Shown in pieces: positions 1 through 13,133 of a stretch of DNA of 64,000 bases. The stretch is from Moniliella sp. 'wahieum' (taxonomy: Eukaryota > Basidiomycota > Moniliellomycetes > Moniliellales > Moniliellaceae). The DNA lies in the NCBI GenBank assembly GCA_003971905.1, contig RSEE01000079.1, positions 62,001-126,000 of the forward strand. Direction: 5' to 3'. Every line of letters begins with the position of its first letter. The stretch's first letter is position 1. Both the position numbers and the translations under genes were made by a program. The notes beneath the pieces were generated by a model, which saw only the letters and a list, made by a program, of their open reading frames with translations, made no database searches and was not told the origin of the DNA.

Positions 1-473
1 AACACGTGCCAATGTACTAGTGACGCGTGACCGCGTGACGCCCAAACCGCCATCAGTACTCAGTGCGCCAGCCATCGGCACATCGACACAGCAACGCTCT
101 GTGCAACTACCATCTCTCGAACAGCTTCCTTGACGCAGGGCTTCGGGCGTAGCAATGAGCGCAAGGAAACCGGGTGTAACCTCTATGGGGACCTTCGTGT
201 GGGAGATACGTGCCAAGCTAGTACGAGTCAAAGAGATCAAAATCAACGTGGGCAAGCAAGCGCAACCGCAAGAGCTTTCAGAATGACCGCATGCTGCTCT
301 CTCCCTTTCGGTGCTGTCTATCATGACATCCGTCAGATAGCTTGCGGCGACAAAGCTGAAGGAAAGAACCCATCTGTCACCCGTCGTGCCACGAGGCCGC
401 TCGACAGATGAAGAGACCCGGGATTGGAAGCGGGGATGGGAGATGCTGCAAGCGGGATGGGGTCATCATCAAT
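1..473. other. Stretch without a supported gene (ARF1 3' side)
   Basis: Open frames here are short, overlap one another on both strands and have no recognisable domain. The right end probably holds the 3' UTR of ARF1, which is transcribed leftwards. Nothing else is visible. Confidence 0.6.
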
Positions 474-1446
<973 letters not shown>

Positions 1447-2131
1447 GATGACCGAGGGGGGTAAATGGAGGGGAGGGCGGGAGGCAGCGACGGAGAGAGA
1501 AGAGGCCGGAGCGGAGCAGAATGGAGAGCGGAGAAGGGGGCGCAGGCAGCGGGCCGGGCTGAATTGAAGGGGCGGCGCGACGCGTGGGGCGGAAGCAGGT
1601 GGTGGTGGGGGCGCGGCGCTGCTGCCTGCCTGGCGGACTGGCGTCTGCGAACCAATTGGGCTCTGGCCAGCCTGGGCGCCCAGGAGCGCACTGCGCTAGG
1701 GTTGGTCCAGCGCCGGACCACGCGGCACTGGCCTCCTGCCTTCCGGAGCCCCAGCAGCCCGCCTGTGTGCCCCGCCTCCTCTCCTCCTGTGCCTGGGCGC
1801 GCTGGCAGGCTCAACGTACACGTTCAACGTGCAATGTTCAATGTTCCATGTGCTGCAGTCGCCGAGGGAGCGCACGCAGGATGCCAGCGCTCACGCGCTC
1901 ACAGCGGATCCAGCCTTCAACCAGTTCACACCTCGAACAGATGGGCCGCACTTCATCTAGGAGACGACTGAGGCGATGACTGCAGCTATCCTAAATGATA
2001 CAAAAATGAAGCCCTTGTGTTCTGATATAAATAGAAACAGGACGGATGAGGAAAAGGGAACAGAACGCCCGTTGCTATTGCTGATAAACAATGCGAGAAA
2101 ACTGCCAGGCTCTAACGCGAAAGACGAGGGA
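1447..2131. other. Intergenic region upstream of ARF1
   Basis: No supported gene. Read on the minus strand it is the ARF1 promoter side and contains AACCCTA (plus-strand TAGGGTT, 1697-1703). At 1811-1845 lies a short run of CAACGT/TTCAAC-type words, related to the 7-bp arrays seen elsewhere. The long minus frame across 1188-1814 has biased, arginine/proline-rich composition and overlaps ARF1 exon 1, so I do not call it a gene. Confidence 0.55.
1697..1703 (-). promoter_or_regulatory. AACCCTA (telo-box-like) motif upstream of ARF1
   Basis: Read in the ARF1 direction this is AACCCTA, about 250 bp before the start codon. The same heptamer occurs twice upstream of RPS17 and as an inverted pair upstream of RPS1. 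Telo-box or TTAGGG-type elements are known at translation-related promoters in plants and some fungi. A role here is inference. Confidence 0.35.
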
Positions 2132-4135
2132 TCACTTCCCCCGGTGAGACTCAGACCCGATAGACAAGTCGGAGTCATGGGTCCGCAAGCCAACCCCATG
2201 TGTCGCCTCGTCCCGATCAGAAGGTAGGAGTTCTGTGACGGGAACGGCCAAGAGCGAAGCTGTGGTGCTAACAGTAGGGTCCTTCGGGGCTCGCACAGCC
2301 GAGTCAGCCATGGTACGAGTGGTAGTGCCACTACTCGCTGGGGGCGTGCTGGGAAGGAGCAAGAAGAGCGGTGCTTGCTCTCCGTTATGCTAGGTATCAC
2401 ACGCTGCTTGCGGGCCATGTTGCGACGTTGGACTTCCAGCACTTGCATTACCAGTTCGGGTGAGTAAATGTCAGCCAACTGTAAGAGGAAGCTGTCCTTA
2501 ATCGTTCGAGCAGTACGGGGATCGAGTTGGTAAGCTGGTGGCGTAATACCCTTGCCAAAGCGGTACGTCACGTGGTTGGAGCATAGCAGACCCAGTACGA
2601 TAAGACACAGGTGTGGTCCAACCAGCGAGAATGCGGCAGCGTAAAAATAGCGAAACATCATTCGTTCAAAGCGGAGGAAGCGTCCCTTGCACCCAGACAG
2701 AACTTCGTGCGTAACAAAGATTGGTCTCTGACGCCTCCATGGTGGGGTTGTAATACCCCAGCAACTGAGTGTGTTCTGGACGATGGACCTCTGGGTCACA
2801 TCTAACGAGCGACTCCACAATTCGTTAGTTTTGCCCTCGAGGTTGAATGTGTGCTTTTTGTAAGCTAGGTACCCTGGTGCAACAAGGAAAGCAAACGAAA
2901 TCCACAAGAGGATATTCCAAACCGTAAGAAAGGCCCGGTTGTTGAGCAGGATTCCGCACCAACCAACAATGGCTGAAACGAAAAATAGCGTAGCGGCTAC
3001 AGTCGATACTGCACAGTGATCGGGCATATGAGATGTCAATACATACGCAAAGATCACAGTCAATATGTCGTGATAGAATACGTGCATATCAGTTCGTTTC
3101 TGGCCGAGACCAGGACGTTGTCCGACTTGCTCCAAACACGGGTCCATGTTAAAATTGTGCCGACCAAAGCGGAAATACCATAGAGAGTGAGAAACGCATT
3201 GCCGACAAACAGGGCCCACTTGAATTTATTCCACAGAAGAGGGCGAATCTTGTTGTGGCGCCCTGTCAGGCGCCACACGAATCCACCGAACATGCGACGG
3301 AAACTACTGACTGGTTTAATCGATGCGTCTTCGTTGTCGGCAATATGCTTTTCTAGTGGCTCTGGGGTAAAGTCCTCCTGTTCTGAGGAGGGGCGTCGTC
3401 CCGTGACACGCTGAATGAGACCGGTGCCAACACCATTGGCGGATTCGGGCTGGGTAGTACCCTGGAGGACGGCAATGTCGATCCCATCGTCATCTTCATA
3501 TCCACCCGCACCAAGGGCGGCGTTACCAGCGCCATCAGGCCCCCATGCAGCACGCCCTGCCCCCACTTTGTGAGTATGCAGGGCCGAGGCAGCTGGATGT
3601 CAGGTAGTTGAAATAGCGGGTTTTGGTTTGGTTGGCTCTGGCTCAGGTGTTGGGTAAGCGAGGGGGTAGCGACACCCGAGCGACGAAAGGCACCGCCACT
3701 GGTAGGCACCAAAAGGGACAGAGGTCGTGTAATAAATGAACGAGGAGATATGGGCTTGATCTGGTCATCGTATAACGACCGGCCGCGGTGGCGACGTGAA
3801 CCAAGACGGTGAAGCCGGGCACTTTTGCCAGGCAAGTAGTGCGAGACAAGAGAGAGACCTTCCGAAGGGTTCACTTCGGGACGCCGCCGCTCAAGAGATG
3901 CTAGAGTGTCATTCCAAGTGTTCTCGCATTCCGCGTCAGACGGGCTTGGAGGGAGGGGGTGATGGAGCGTAGGTGCGACCGGAGGATGGTCATAGTGAAG
4001 TTGATGAGAGTGGGGCTCGTTGGGGATGGCTGGGGTGGTGCCATGGGTTAGGGAGTGGTCCGCATCAATTTTTTTGGGCGAGATCAAAGGGGAAATTGGG
4101 CCCGTAGAGTGCCCAGGGGCTTTGGAGCTGGGCAT
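2132..4135 (-). CDS. Tetraspanin, Tsp2-like, with long N-terminal cytosolic region (frame breaks)
   Basis: Tetraspanins are four-pass membrane organisers; fungal Tsp2-type proteins have a long cytosolic N-terminus. From ATG at 4135 (MPSSKAPGH) there are about 350 Ser/Pro-rich residues. TM1 follows (WALFVGNAFLTLYGISALV), then TM2 near IVGWCGILLNNRAF, TM3 near LLWISFAFLVAPGYLAYKK, a large extracellular loop, and TM4 near FSLVGPHLCLIVLGLLCSNH. The loop holds the diagnostic CCG: the published frame reads SCWG, but restoring one base near 2760 gives SCCGYYNPTMEAS followed by a GC pair. Further one-base breaks lie near 3565, 3060 and 2365; the best C-terminus ends at 2132 (ESHRGK). The frame change near 3040-3110 could instead be a short intron. 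The family call is firm and the subfamily probable. Confidence 0.8.
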
Positions 4136-4145
4136 GACGAGATGA

Positions 4146-4161
4146 ACACACACACACACAC
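4146..4161. repeat. (AC)8 dinucleotide run
   Basis: Sixteen bases of alternating AC sit about 10 bp upstream of the tetraspanin start codon, in its probable 5' UTR. Confidence 0.9.
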
Positions 4162-6603
4162 TATTCGCTTTCTCTGTTCGTCGGCACGCTAGCCCGCACG
4201 CAAGCGGAGAGTGGGCGAAAAGGCGAGATGGTCGGGGTTGTGGGAAGAAGCAATGAACGAGCGGCACCCAACTTCCAGGATCCCACTTTTAAGGTTTGAG
4301 ATCGGATGCCTGGCTGGGATGGAAAGAGTGGTAATGCGGATGAGGTTGTTATTAAGTGCCAAGCACACCTACGGTCGTTCTAATAGCCGACGAGCCTTCA
4401 TATTAACGAACTGTTAACGTTTAACGTTGAATAGACCGCGTAGAGCCCCACCCTGGCCGGTGGCTGAGGGGTTGGCTGCCCTGCCCGCCCCGCCCCACCC
4501 CTGGGCTGGCCTGTGCACACATGCGCGCGCGAGGCTAGGATGATCCAAGAGGCATGGTGTACTATGCAGTACGGTCGATATGCTCGTTGATCGATGATCG
4601 ATGACGAGACGATGGAGCTCCGCCGCCCCAGCCTTGAGAAATGCGTGGTATTCGATGTTTGTTGATGGTTAAACGTTAACGATTCAACCACAGGCTATAC
4701 ACGTGCAGATAACCGACAACGGTCGATAACCATTGGTGTTCCGCCCACTCCACCTGTCTTGGGCTGATTGGATCCATGATCATACAGATCATTATGGTTG
4801 AGCACATGAAATACTAACAACCCGCCCAGGCGATCGCTCTGTGCTGTGCTGCTCTGTGGACCACCCATCCATCTTTTATCTATAGGTTGTTTCCCGCCCC
4901 ACTTGTCTGCACATCCCGTTCGACACCACACCGTCCCCACACACCACACGTCTCCCGATTTTTGTTCGGCGTTGCACCATTTCTATCCGACAGGCCCGAT
5001 ACGATAATCTGTTCGGGAGCGACAGAAAGCTAGATGGACAGGAGCGGCGCATCCCTATCAGCCGCAAATGGGTACCAGGGGCCCAATATGCAGCAAAGAC
5101 CATGGCGATCAAGGCATGGTTCCTCAGCGTAGATGCAACTGAGAGTGAAAGTACCTTGACCGGAATCAGGGAAACAAGCGGCCAGATAAGAGTTTAAAGA
5201 CGCTGACAGGTAAATAAAAGTTCATGTCGGACAGGACGAAAGTAGACCGAAAGGTGGTCGCTGGACGCAGGTCTGAGGACTGTCGGTTATACCTAAGAGT
5301 AAAAACTGGAGTTGCCTGGTGGGCCAACGTACGATGGATTGGCAAAGGGTGTTGTGCAAGGACGAAACACGAGAGGAAGATGAGACGAAATATGGACAAA
5401 GAAGACGGAGTATATAGACTAAGGAAAATATAGATCCACTAGGAGGAAAGGACAATGGATCAAGCTTCAAGGGTCACTGGCATACAGGCAGGGTCTATAA
5501 CGGGTAGACAACAGAAGGAAGAAAGGGGAAAGGAATCGAGATCAATGGATTCCTGAAAGGAGCACAGACCATGTTGGGAAATGTTCCCACACTTGTAGCA
5601 GCCAGAAACCGGAACAGTCAAAACCCAAAATGCCCAAGGCATAAAAGGGTTAGATTCTTTGCCCTCAAATAGAAACGCACAAGGTACTGGGGGAGAATCT
5701 CACAACGAAAACGAGACGCTCAAATCAGGAAACACAGTACTGGTACCGCGACGTCGAGTCCGGAGGCTTTAGAGCTCACTTGTGCTGGAGGGTAATGCCA
5801 GGGTTCCCCCTGCACGACCCCACCAATAAGTTGATCGGTGACGCTCGCCTAGCCGGAGCGGAAGAGTTCTGCTCGAAGGTTGCGCGCCCCCTGTGCTCGT
5901 TCCATCTCCCTCATCTCACCCGTTTCCTTCCCTTCAATCGTCGCCGAATATTTCCAAGTCCGCTCCATCCTTACGGATCGTGCTTTAGCGCACCCTGATT
6001 GCCTCTACTACTCACCTTGTCCGAAAATGGTAACATCATGCAGCACTTCACGTTGCTGCGTGTACACACGAGACCTTGTGCCTCCCAAAAAGGATAAGGC
6101 TGGGGCAACGGCCAGTAGTAAGGGAAAGCAGGGCCTGTTCTGTGAAAACCGAGATTTGGTGGTGGGCCGCAGCAGGTAAAGGGTTCCGCCAAGATTCGGT
6201 GCGATGGGAACAAAGGGTTCATGTGACCACGACGGGCCGCGGAGGATATTTGCAACATAGATAACCTCTCCGCTGACTCTCTCTCGCTAGGTTAACGGGA
6301 CCGACATGTGTTTCAATGAGATCATGCCTTGCCTATGAAATGCGGAGCTCTGCGTCCGGGAGATAACCGGAGCGCCTCGTAACACATCCAACCTTAACTG
6401 ATCTTCCCGTTGTACCAGACCTCCTTACCTACCTCTACTCTTGTACCCCCTCATACTTCTGATAACCCTTCTGATGAAATATTTGCACCCAACCAACCCA
6501 TGGTGCGTCGTAATCCCATCCTCAGCGTTCGACTACCGCTCCTCCCCTTGATCTCTCCCATCCTGTTCCCGGCAATCCCCCAGACCCCCTCTCCGCCTCG
6601 CTC
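4162..6603. other. Gene-poor stretch with AACGTT- and ATCGAT-type words and a dispersed repeat copy
   Basis: No coding sequence is supported. Near 4415-4440 and 4668-4685 there are TTAACGTT-type words. At 4588-4604 there is an ATCGATG array. Around 5650-5790 lies a segment resembling 12590-12750 (see the repeat entries). ORFs are short and overlap on both strands. Confidence 0.5.
5690..5795 (+). repeat. Diverged dispersed repeat, copy A
   Basis: By eye this segment aligns with 12650-12750. The shared order is GAGA-CTC-CA, AACGAGA, ATCAGGAAAC, a GG-CT(T)TAGAG-like block, then GGCTCACTTG or GAGCTCACTTG. No ORF or terminal repeat is evident. It may be a relic of a transposable element; the alignment was not computed. 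Confidence 0.4.
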
Positions 6604-7704
6604 TTAACATCTCAGTTTCTTCCTCCCTTCCATCTCCCTTTTCACTCTCGACTTGCCCACACTTTTATGAACATGTTCGGTTCCATGCCCAATACTTCCA
6701 TGATCCCGATTCGGACCGCACTCTTCCCTTACCCTCGACCACACCCGAGACGATGACGCGCTTCTCCTGACAACCGATGGTGTTCCCTTGACGCCCAAAT
6801 CTGTCCAAGATCTCGTCGGCCACGGAGGATGTGAAGCTGTGCGTGATGTCATTGTCCCAGGCTTCGCCTTGAACTGACGCGTTTTGATACTCGGAAGATG
6901 AAGGAGGTGGTGTGTCCCTCCCTTCGGGAGGGAGCACGGGCGTTGCCCTGTGTCTGGGTCCTAAGTACCAAGACGGATGCCGAATGCCTCTTTGTTAAAT
7001 ACCGAGCTAGGCGGGCATCGCCAGGTTTCAGGCTCGTGGACCAAGTTGTTTGTTCCCGCGGTTTGTTGAGCCTCTGCCGTCAATTCTTAAATCGCAGTTC
7101 CCGAAGCAGAACTGCCCAAGTCCGTTCACAGCTGACATCGAGGGCTTCGCTCATGTCCCGAAAGAGGTCTAAGAGAAGGGTGTTGAAGTGCTGGATACTG
7201 AAAGACAGCGTAATGGTCTGGTTGAATTCGTGAGTGGCTGCACCATTTAATTCCTCTGAGATCGATCGTCTTTGCGTTCACAACCTCAAGTCCAAGCCCT
7301 GCCTCTTCCTTCGTCGCAGTGACCAACTCCGTGGACCTCATATTGTCTTGATGATACACACTGACGACTTCCTTGCTACTTGCCGCTCTGACAAAATTTA
7401 GAATTCCTTCCTTCCCGAACGTAGCCCCTATGTTTTTCACGACACGATCCATAGTGCCATATCACCACATCCTTACCATTCCATAACAAACCTTTTGGCA
7501 TCCCAACAGTAGTACTCGCACCCTCTGCTTGTCAACCATCCCGTAGTCCCTGACCTCCCAGCACTCATGGGTAGAGCTCTCAGGTTGAAGTACGAACATA
7601 TCGCATGTTGACCACGCCAATTTCCCAGCTGGATTAGACTCTCCTTCAAACACCCAGTGGGCCCCAGTCAATCTCGCGATTAATGATATATTGACGGGTA
7701 CCAT
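6604..7704 (-). CDS. Possible hypothetical gene (fragmented minus-strand ORFs)
   Basis: Three minus-strand open frames have more protein-like composition than their surroundings: 7462..7704 (starts MVPVNISLIARLTGAHW), 7126..7452 (starts MDRVVKNIGATFGKEG) and 6665..6937. The first two are in the same frame, separated by one TGA at 7462-7464; a GTAAGG just before that stop could be a donor, but the simplest acceptor does not keep frame. I recognise no domain, signal peptide or membrane segment. It could be a real broken or spliced gene, a relic, or chance. No function is proposed. Confidence 0.25.
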
Positions 7705-9536
7705 AGGCCTGGATTGCGTTACAGAAGACGCGATAACACGAGGGGCTTGAGAGGTTCAGGATGTGGAGGTAAATTGGGGCGGAGGAGGGGGGCTAGACAG
7801 TGAGGGGTAGAAATTTAAACTCGGGTGGGGAGACCAAAGACATTTGATGGACGTTTACTTTGCGTCAGTTGTAAGTTGATAATGCCAAAACATTGTTGGT
7901 GTACACGAAAAAACCCTCTCTATTATCGTGAAAGTAAACAACCTTTCAGGGCTGGTCCCGCAAGATGCTTCACCCAAGTGCGCGAGGCACAATTACTTAG
8001 TTGATGGGACGACTCACGGTAATTTCTTCGGGATTGGTTCAGTTGCTGTATGAGAATGGAGCTAGGGACGAGGAGAGGCTTTAGGGCGTGAAACAAAAGC
8101 AGCTGCACGCACAGCTAGGCTGCGTAAACACTGGCGTGGGCCATAATAGCGTGTCTGTAAGATCTATGCCTTGGGGAGGGGCAGAGGTGTGGAGGGCAAA
8201 ACAAAACGCTGAGATTGAGAACGAGCGGCAGGCCATGAGGCCGGGATCCACACCTTACATTGGTACGGGTACTCGATTCAGCTGAAGGATGGCTCGCTGG
8301 ACGGGGGAGAAAGAAACCTGGAAGTTGAGTTTGAAGACGAGGAAAACACAAGTCGAGTCGAGGTTAGCTGAACTGAATCAAGTGTTTGGAAACCGCAGAT
8401 ATTGGATACGGATGGCGGGAAGGAACGAGAATAAAAAGTAGGAAAGGATCCGCACCAATCAGGAATGGGGGGTTATACCTAAAAGTGAGAACGGACACAA
8501 AATGACACAACGAAAGAAAGACATGCATAAAGAGGTTTATTACATGGATGATCAGTCAATCGCAAGTCTAATGCAGCCTGTAACACAATCATCCCGGATG
8601 CCTCAGTTTCCCTGAGGTACTAATATCAAAGCTCCCTTCCACGGCATCAGATCTGTTTCAAGCATCCAGTGTACGCGGTGTACATCGTACACGCATTTTT
8701 TACCTTCCCTTCCTTAGATAGATCCGATGAAACCGGGTGAGGTCCTTCTACGCTGCATACAAGCTCGTGATGCCAAATCTTTGAGACCCGATTTCTATTT
8801 ACTCAAGTAAAACCACCAATGCCCTACTGTTTGATCTAGAGTTGAGGAAAGGGAGGCGCGCCAATGGGAAGATACATGGCAGATAAAACTCAGCCCTTAG
8901 CGAAGTAAGACGTGGATCACGATGTGTGTTCTGATATACATAACAATCCGAACGTAGGTGCATCAATAATTAAACCGATAGCAAGGTTGGCTGTGGTTCG
9001 AAAGGATCAGTGGAGAAACCACTGGCCTTACCCAGGGTCAGACAATACATTGCACCTTAGACTAGTGATTATTACTTGAATGGAATACTTTCAGCTTGGA
9101 CGGGCATATGCCCACCTTTCCCATTCCCTGAGTCGAGCATTGTGTTTGTCTGAACGTATTACTAGTTTGCGTTTGATAATTGCTTCGTTTTTCAATCAAC
9201 GATATTAATTTGATGGCGTCCGGTATGCAACTTAAATCAGGACCACTTATCCCAGCAACAATAGGCGTCATATTTGTGTTGGGAATTTAAAAAGGCCACT
9301 TTGTAATGCACCAAGGTAACATACTCCACGGCACACTAGCCCTGATGAGGCCTAGGGGAGAGCTGTGATTGCTCAAGAACGCAATGAGTACCATTTTGGA
9401 TCCTCTGTTATTTTTGGCACTATCAAGTCGTACAGGAAACCGCACTACAGAAAAGGTGCAAAACCATTGTGCTTCATCAGGTAGAGGCCCGCTCAAACCG
9501 GTAATTGGCTATTAACAAAGTAACACTAATCTCTGG
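7705..9536. other. AT-richer stretch without a supported gene
   Basis: Base composition is visibly more AT-rich than the gene-bearing parts. Minus-strand ORFs 9062..9271 and 9287..9496 are short and unrecognised. No tRNA, tandem array or terminal repeat was seen. Confidence 0.5.
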
Positions 9537-10469
9537 GTGCTTTGTGCACTCGGATCGCCGAATGAATTTTCGAGTTCATTCCGGATTGAAGGCACCAGGG
9601 TTCCAAGTTATTGCAAACTCTCACACATTTTGGTTTGCGATCATATTTGCAGGATTGACAAGGATTTGATATCCTTTCTCATCCACGGTCATGTACCGAT
9701 ATCGTCCCCAGCCAAGGTACCCTCAGACATCGATCCTGACCTACGACCGGACCACAATACCGTGATTGAACCACAGTGGATATTAGGGCAATAATCAGAT
9801 GGAACAGCTCAAACAAACCGATTTGGCTCTGATTTACTCGCTTTTAACTGTTGAGTGGGACAACTGACGGATTAACCTGGAAGAAGAATCCTCATCATTC
9901 CATTGGCCTCAGGGACCACAATAGGAACTATTTTTTCATCTATGTTACTCGTCACGTCTACAACACCGGAGAGGACTTTCGCCCCAGTGCGTGTCTGCAT
10001 CTAGGAAGTGGGTTTCTGGAATCTTGGACAATTGTGATTTCTATTGTACCGTCAAAAAATGGTTGGATCAGATACCTATCAGCCGATCTTGGGGGAGAAT
10101 GTTCTGATATGGAAGTAATCGGCATATCTGCTGGTCAACATCTCTTGTTTGTAACTAAAAAAGTTGGACAAGGAAAGCCGCAAACGTTGGAGCTTTAAAG
10201 GGCCCTACGATAGCTATGTATTTGGTTGCTGTTCGATCAAATCATTTCGACATCATCATTCCACCATTTTCAACCACAGTGAAGCAGTGAGTTTTTGTAT
10301 CAATATGTTTGCTACCCATTCCATGAAGCATTCCTCAGGAATCACATCCGAAAACATACCGCCATTGCACCAATATTCTAATTTGTTGTCAGATGCTGTC
10401 ATGGTCAGACAAGCGAATGATGGGCCTTGTGATCATAACACAACACAGTATCCCCTGCCAGAATTGTAG
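9537..10469 (+). CDS. Possible hypothetical gene fragments
   Basis: Three consecutive plus-strand open frames (9537..9794, 9851..10198, 10164..10469) lie in AT-rich DNA. The middle one looks most protein-like, with alternating hydrophobic residues around SGFLESWTIVISIVPSK and GISAGQHLLFVTKK, as in a beta-rich domain. The frames differ, and no convincing introns join them. I recognise no family. They may be exons of an unknown gene, a decayed mobile element or chance. Confidence 0.2.
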
Positions 10470-13133
10470 ACGACATCTTCGGGCAGTAATCTTAAAAGGT
10501 GCTCTCGCACATAACCCTTGTCATACCCTTGGCATGTGATACTAACCGAACCCCCCAACTCATCATCTGCATGGCATATTTCAGTGTAAGTTGAGAGCGT
10601 TGAAGCGTGGTGATGTCCGCTTAGTCATTCCGGCTACGCACGCAGGTTACGCACAAAGCACTATGCGTTATTAGATCAGTGTCACACAATGAGAGGGCAA
10701 AGTGATGTTGTAACATAGGGTTCCATCGAGTAGAGGTGTTGCACGGGGGCACCACGGATGGAGCTATGTATAGCATATGATCTTCCCTTCATTCAATTGA
10801 CCTACTGTCTCCTAAGGGATTGTACACCCAAACCCTGGTCGTGCCCCCTGGTGTGGCCCGCCCCGTGACAGAGAACTGGGTTATCGATTATCAGCGATAA
10901 TACCAGGATGTTCGGCGATATCCAGACCGCAGGAGAAGTAAAGCATTTCAGCTGAATCCTAGACGGCGTCCATATCATTGGCAGAGTTTAAGGCTGGGAC
11001 AGGGGCAATGCTACGTCTAGCCCAAACCGTTGATCATGCGGGAGTTACTTGGAAGCACCAAGGAGATCGCCAGGATATCAGGACCCTCTGGATCTCGCCA
11101 TCCGGTCCCGTACCCTAGGTGGCGCTGTGGACACGGATGAACGTGGCAGGCATGGTCCGAGCGAGGAACCATTTCCACTGAGACTCCGTAGCCAAATCCT
11201 TGCAATGCGCAAACATCTTGCCCGCTCCGTCTTGGTGCCGTAGTGTCCTCGAGTGGTCAAAACCAGGGGGAAACGGCTCTTGAGTGTGTCCCTGGCACTT
11301 CATGTCTATTCTATAAAAGAGGCACATTTTGCTTGACGCATAGATATCATAGAGACCAGAGACCACAGGAATAGCATCGGTATCGCGAAGCTCACATATC
11401 CCACAACCTTCAGAGCTTCTTCATTGAGGGACTATATCAGTATCAAAAGAGGACTATAATCCTACTGTTATATGTTCCCATCTATGCCCAAAGCAGGGGA
11501 GAGGGGGAGGGGGTATACTCACTCCGACGAAGGCTCAACGGGCACCGTCACATCGAGATATATCTAGTGTGGTTCGTGGGTTTCTTCCATGGCCCATTGG
11601 CGCCTCCCCCGCCTGCCCTCGGTAATTGATCAGCCCAGTACGCACAACTTCTCCTCTTAGTTACTCCCAGCTACTCTTCGCCCTCGCCCTCCACAGCTCC
11701 GTATCCCCCGGCTCTCAACTTCTCACCCAGCCAAGTCGCGTATGCTCCTCCTCGCGCTATGATGTCGAAATCTCAGCTCCACCAGCCGTGGGTCCACCAT
11801 GCCGCCTCCAGTCCGAACTCCCAACTCCAGGTCTGGAAGTATGTGTCCTCTGCTGCCACTTCCCGTCCCTTAGCCACCAGGAATGTGATTAATAGCAACA
11901 CGTTACTACGCCAAGCCGGGGTGCATTCGCAGACTTGCCACACCTGCAGACGCCTCTGCTATATGCTCCAAAAGGCCACTCCTTGGCCCTAGCTCATCTC
12001 GGACACACCAATCAGCCCAAGCATGTAAATACAGGAGTCGCCTCTTTGGACCTCTGGGGATTGTACCCCTATAACCCCTGCCCTCCCCTAGGCGGGGGCC
12101 CACTCTGGCGGCACCTGCCGTGACAGGTTTTACTGGTGCGGGCTATGACGTTCGTTTCATCGATGATAACTATAGCAACGGTCGATAACACACATTTTGT
12201 GCCCAGAAAGGTACTCGTGAACAACAGAACTAGGGTCATGAGGCAGGGTGAAGCTTGAATAACAGTATGAGGATCATATTCATCGAGTGGAAAGAGAGCG
12301 AGGTATATATGCCTCGCAGAAGAAGATATCATGCGAGCTGAGTCACGCGCAGGAAGAACTGGAGAGCATAGTCAAAGGGGGAAAACAGGGTCTAGAACAA
12401 ATCAGGTGGCCAGTCAACTTGGTGAATAACGGTGACCAATAAGTGTGGACCTGATCCCGTCATTGAAACCTCTCGAATATAGGCTAGCGACTGGAGAGAT
12501 CAGTCGACCTCAAAAAGGACCACAGATCCACAGGAGGGACAGTTGTCCGCTTTAAACCCGGAGAAACGGAAACAGTCATCCAATACGAAAAAGGCTTGAA
12601 AATAGATAGCAGAGGCTCTCCGCCCTCGGCCAGGAACGAGAAAGGCACTAGGAGAGAGCCTCGCAGCAAAAAAAACGAGAAGCAGAGATCAGGAAACTAA
12701 CGCCCACTGGATCTAGAGCCTTAATGCGCTTAACTGAGGGCTCACTTGCACCCAATCCAAGTCCAATTCAAATTGTGTGGTAGGATAAAAACAAACGCAC
12801 GCGGATCACGTTGGCCATACGCAAGGGGCTCGAGCCAAGTTGCATAGATCGAAGGGACACACTACGTTCTGACGCAACGGGGAGTACGTGGATTTGTTCA
12901 TCAACTATTTCAGACGAAGTAGCCACAGTCATTAGACACAATCCAAGCAAGGGGTACAATATGAGCGCACGCTGAGCTTGGCTGGACTCGTTCTTCCATC
13001 ACCGCCCGTGGCTTGTGGCTAAGGTGATCTTTCGACAGCGGCCAATACTTTCTCGGTATCAACATATGACCCTATGACGTTTTTTTCTTATACGGGGTCA
13101 TATAGTGATGACATTATTCACATGAAGCCATCT
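10470..13133. other. Gene-poor stretch with a dispersed repeat copy
   Basis: No gene is supported. Short ORFs occur on both strands with no recognisable motif. A segment around 12580-12750 resembles 5650-5795 and, in part, 15340-15375. The right end is the 3' side of the minus-strand hydrolase. Confidence 0.5.
12650..12755 (+). repeat. Diverged dispersed repeat, copy B
   Basis: It aligns by eye with 5690-5795. A shorter block (AACGCCCACTGGATCTAGAGCC) also resembles AACGCCCACCGGATGTAGAAGC at about 15350-15371. The family has no visible coding capacity. Confidence 0.4.
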
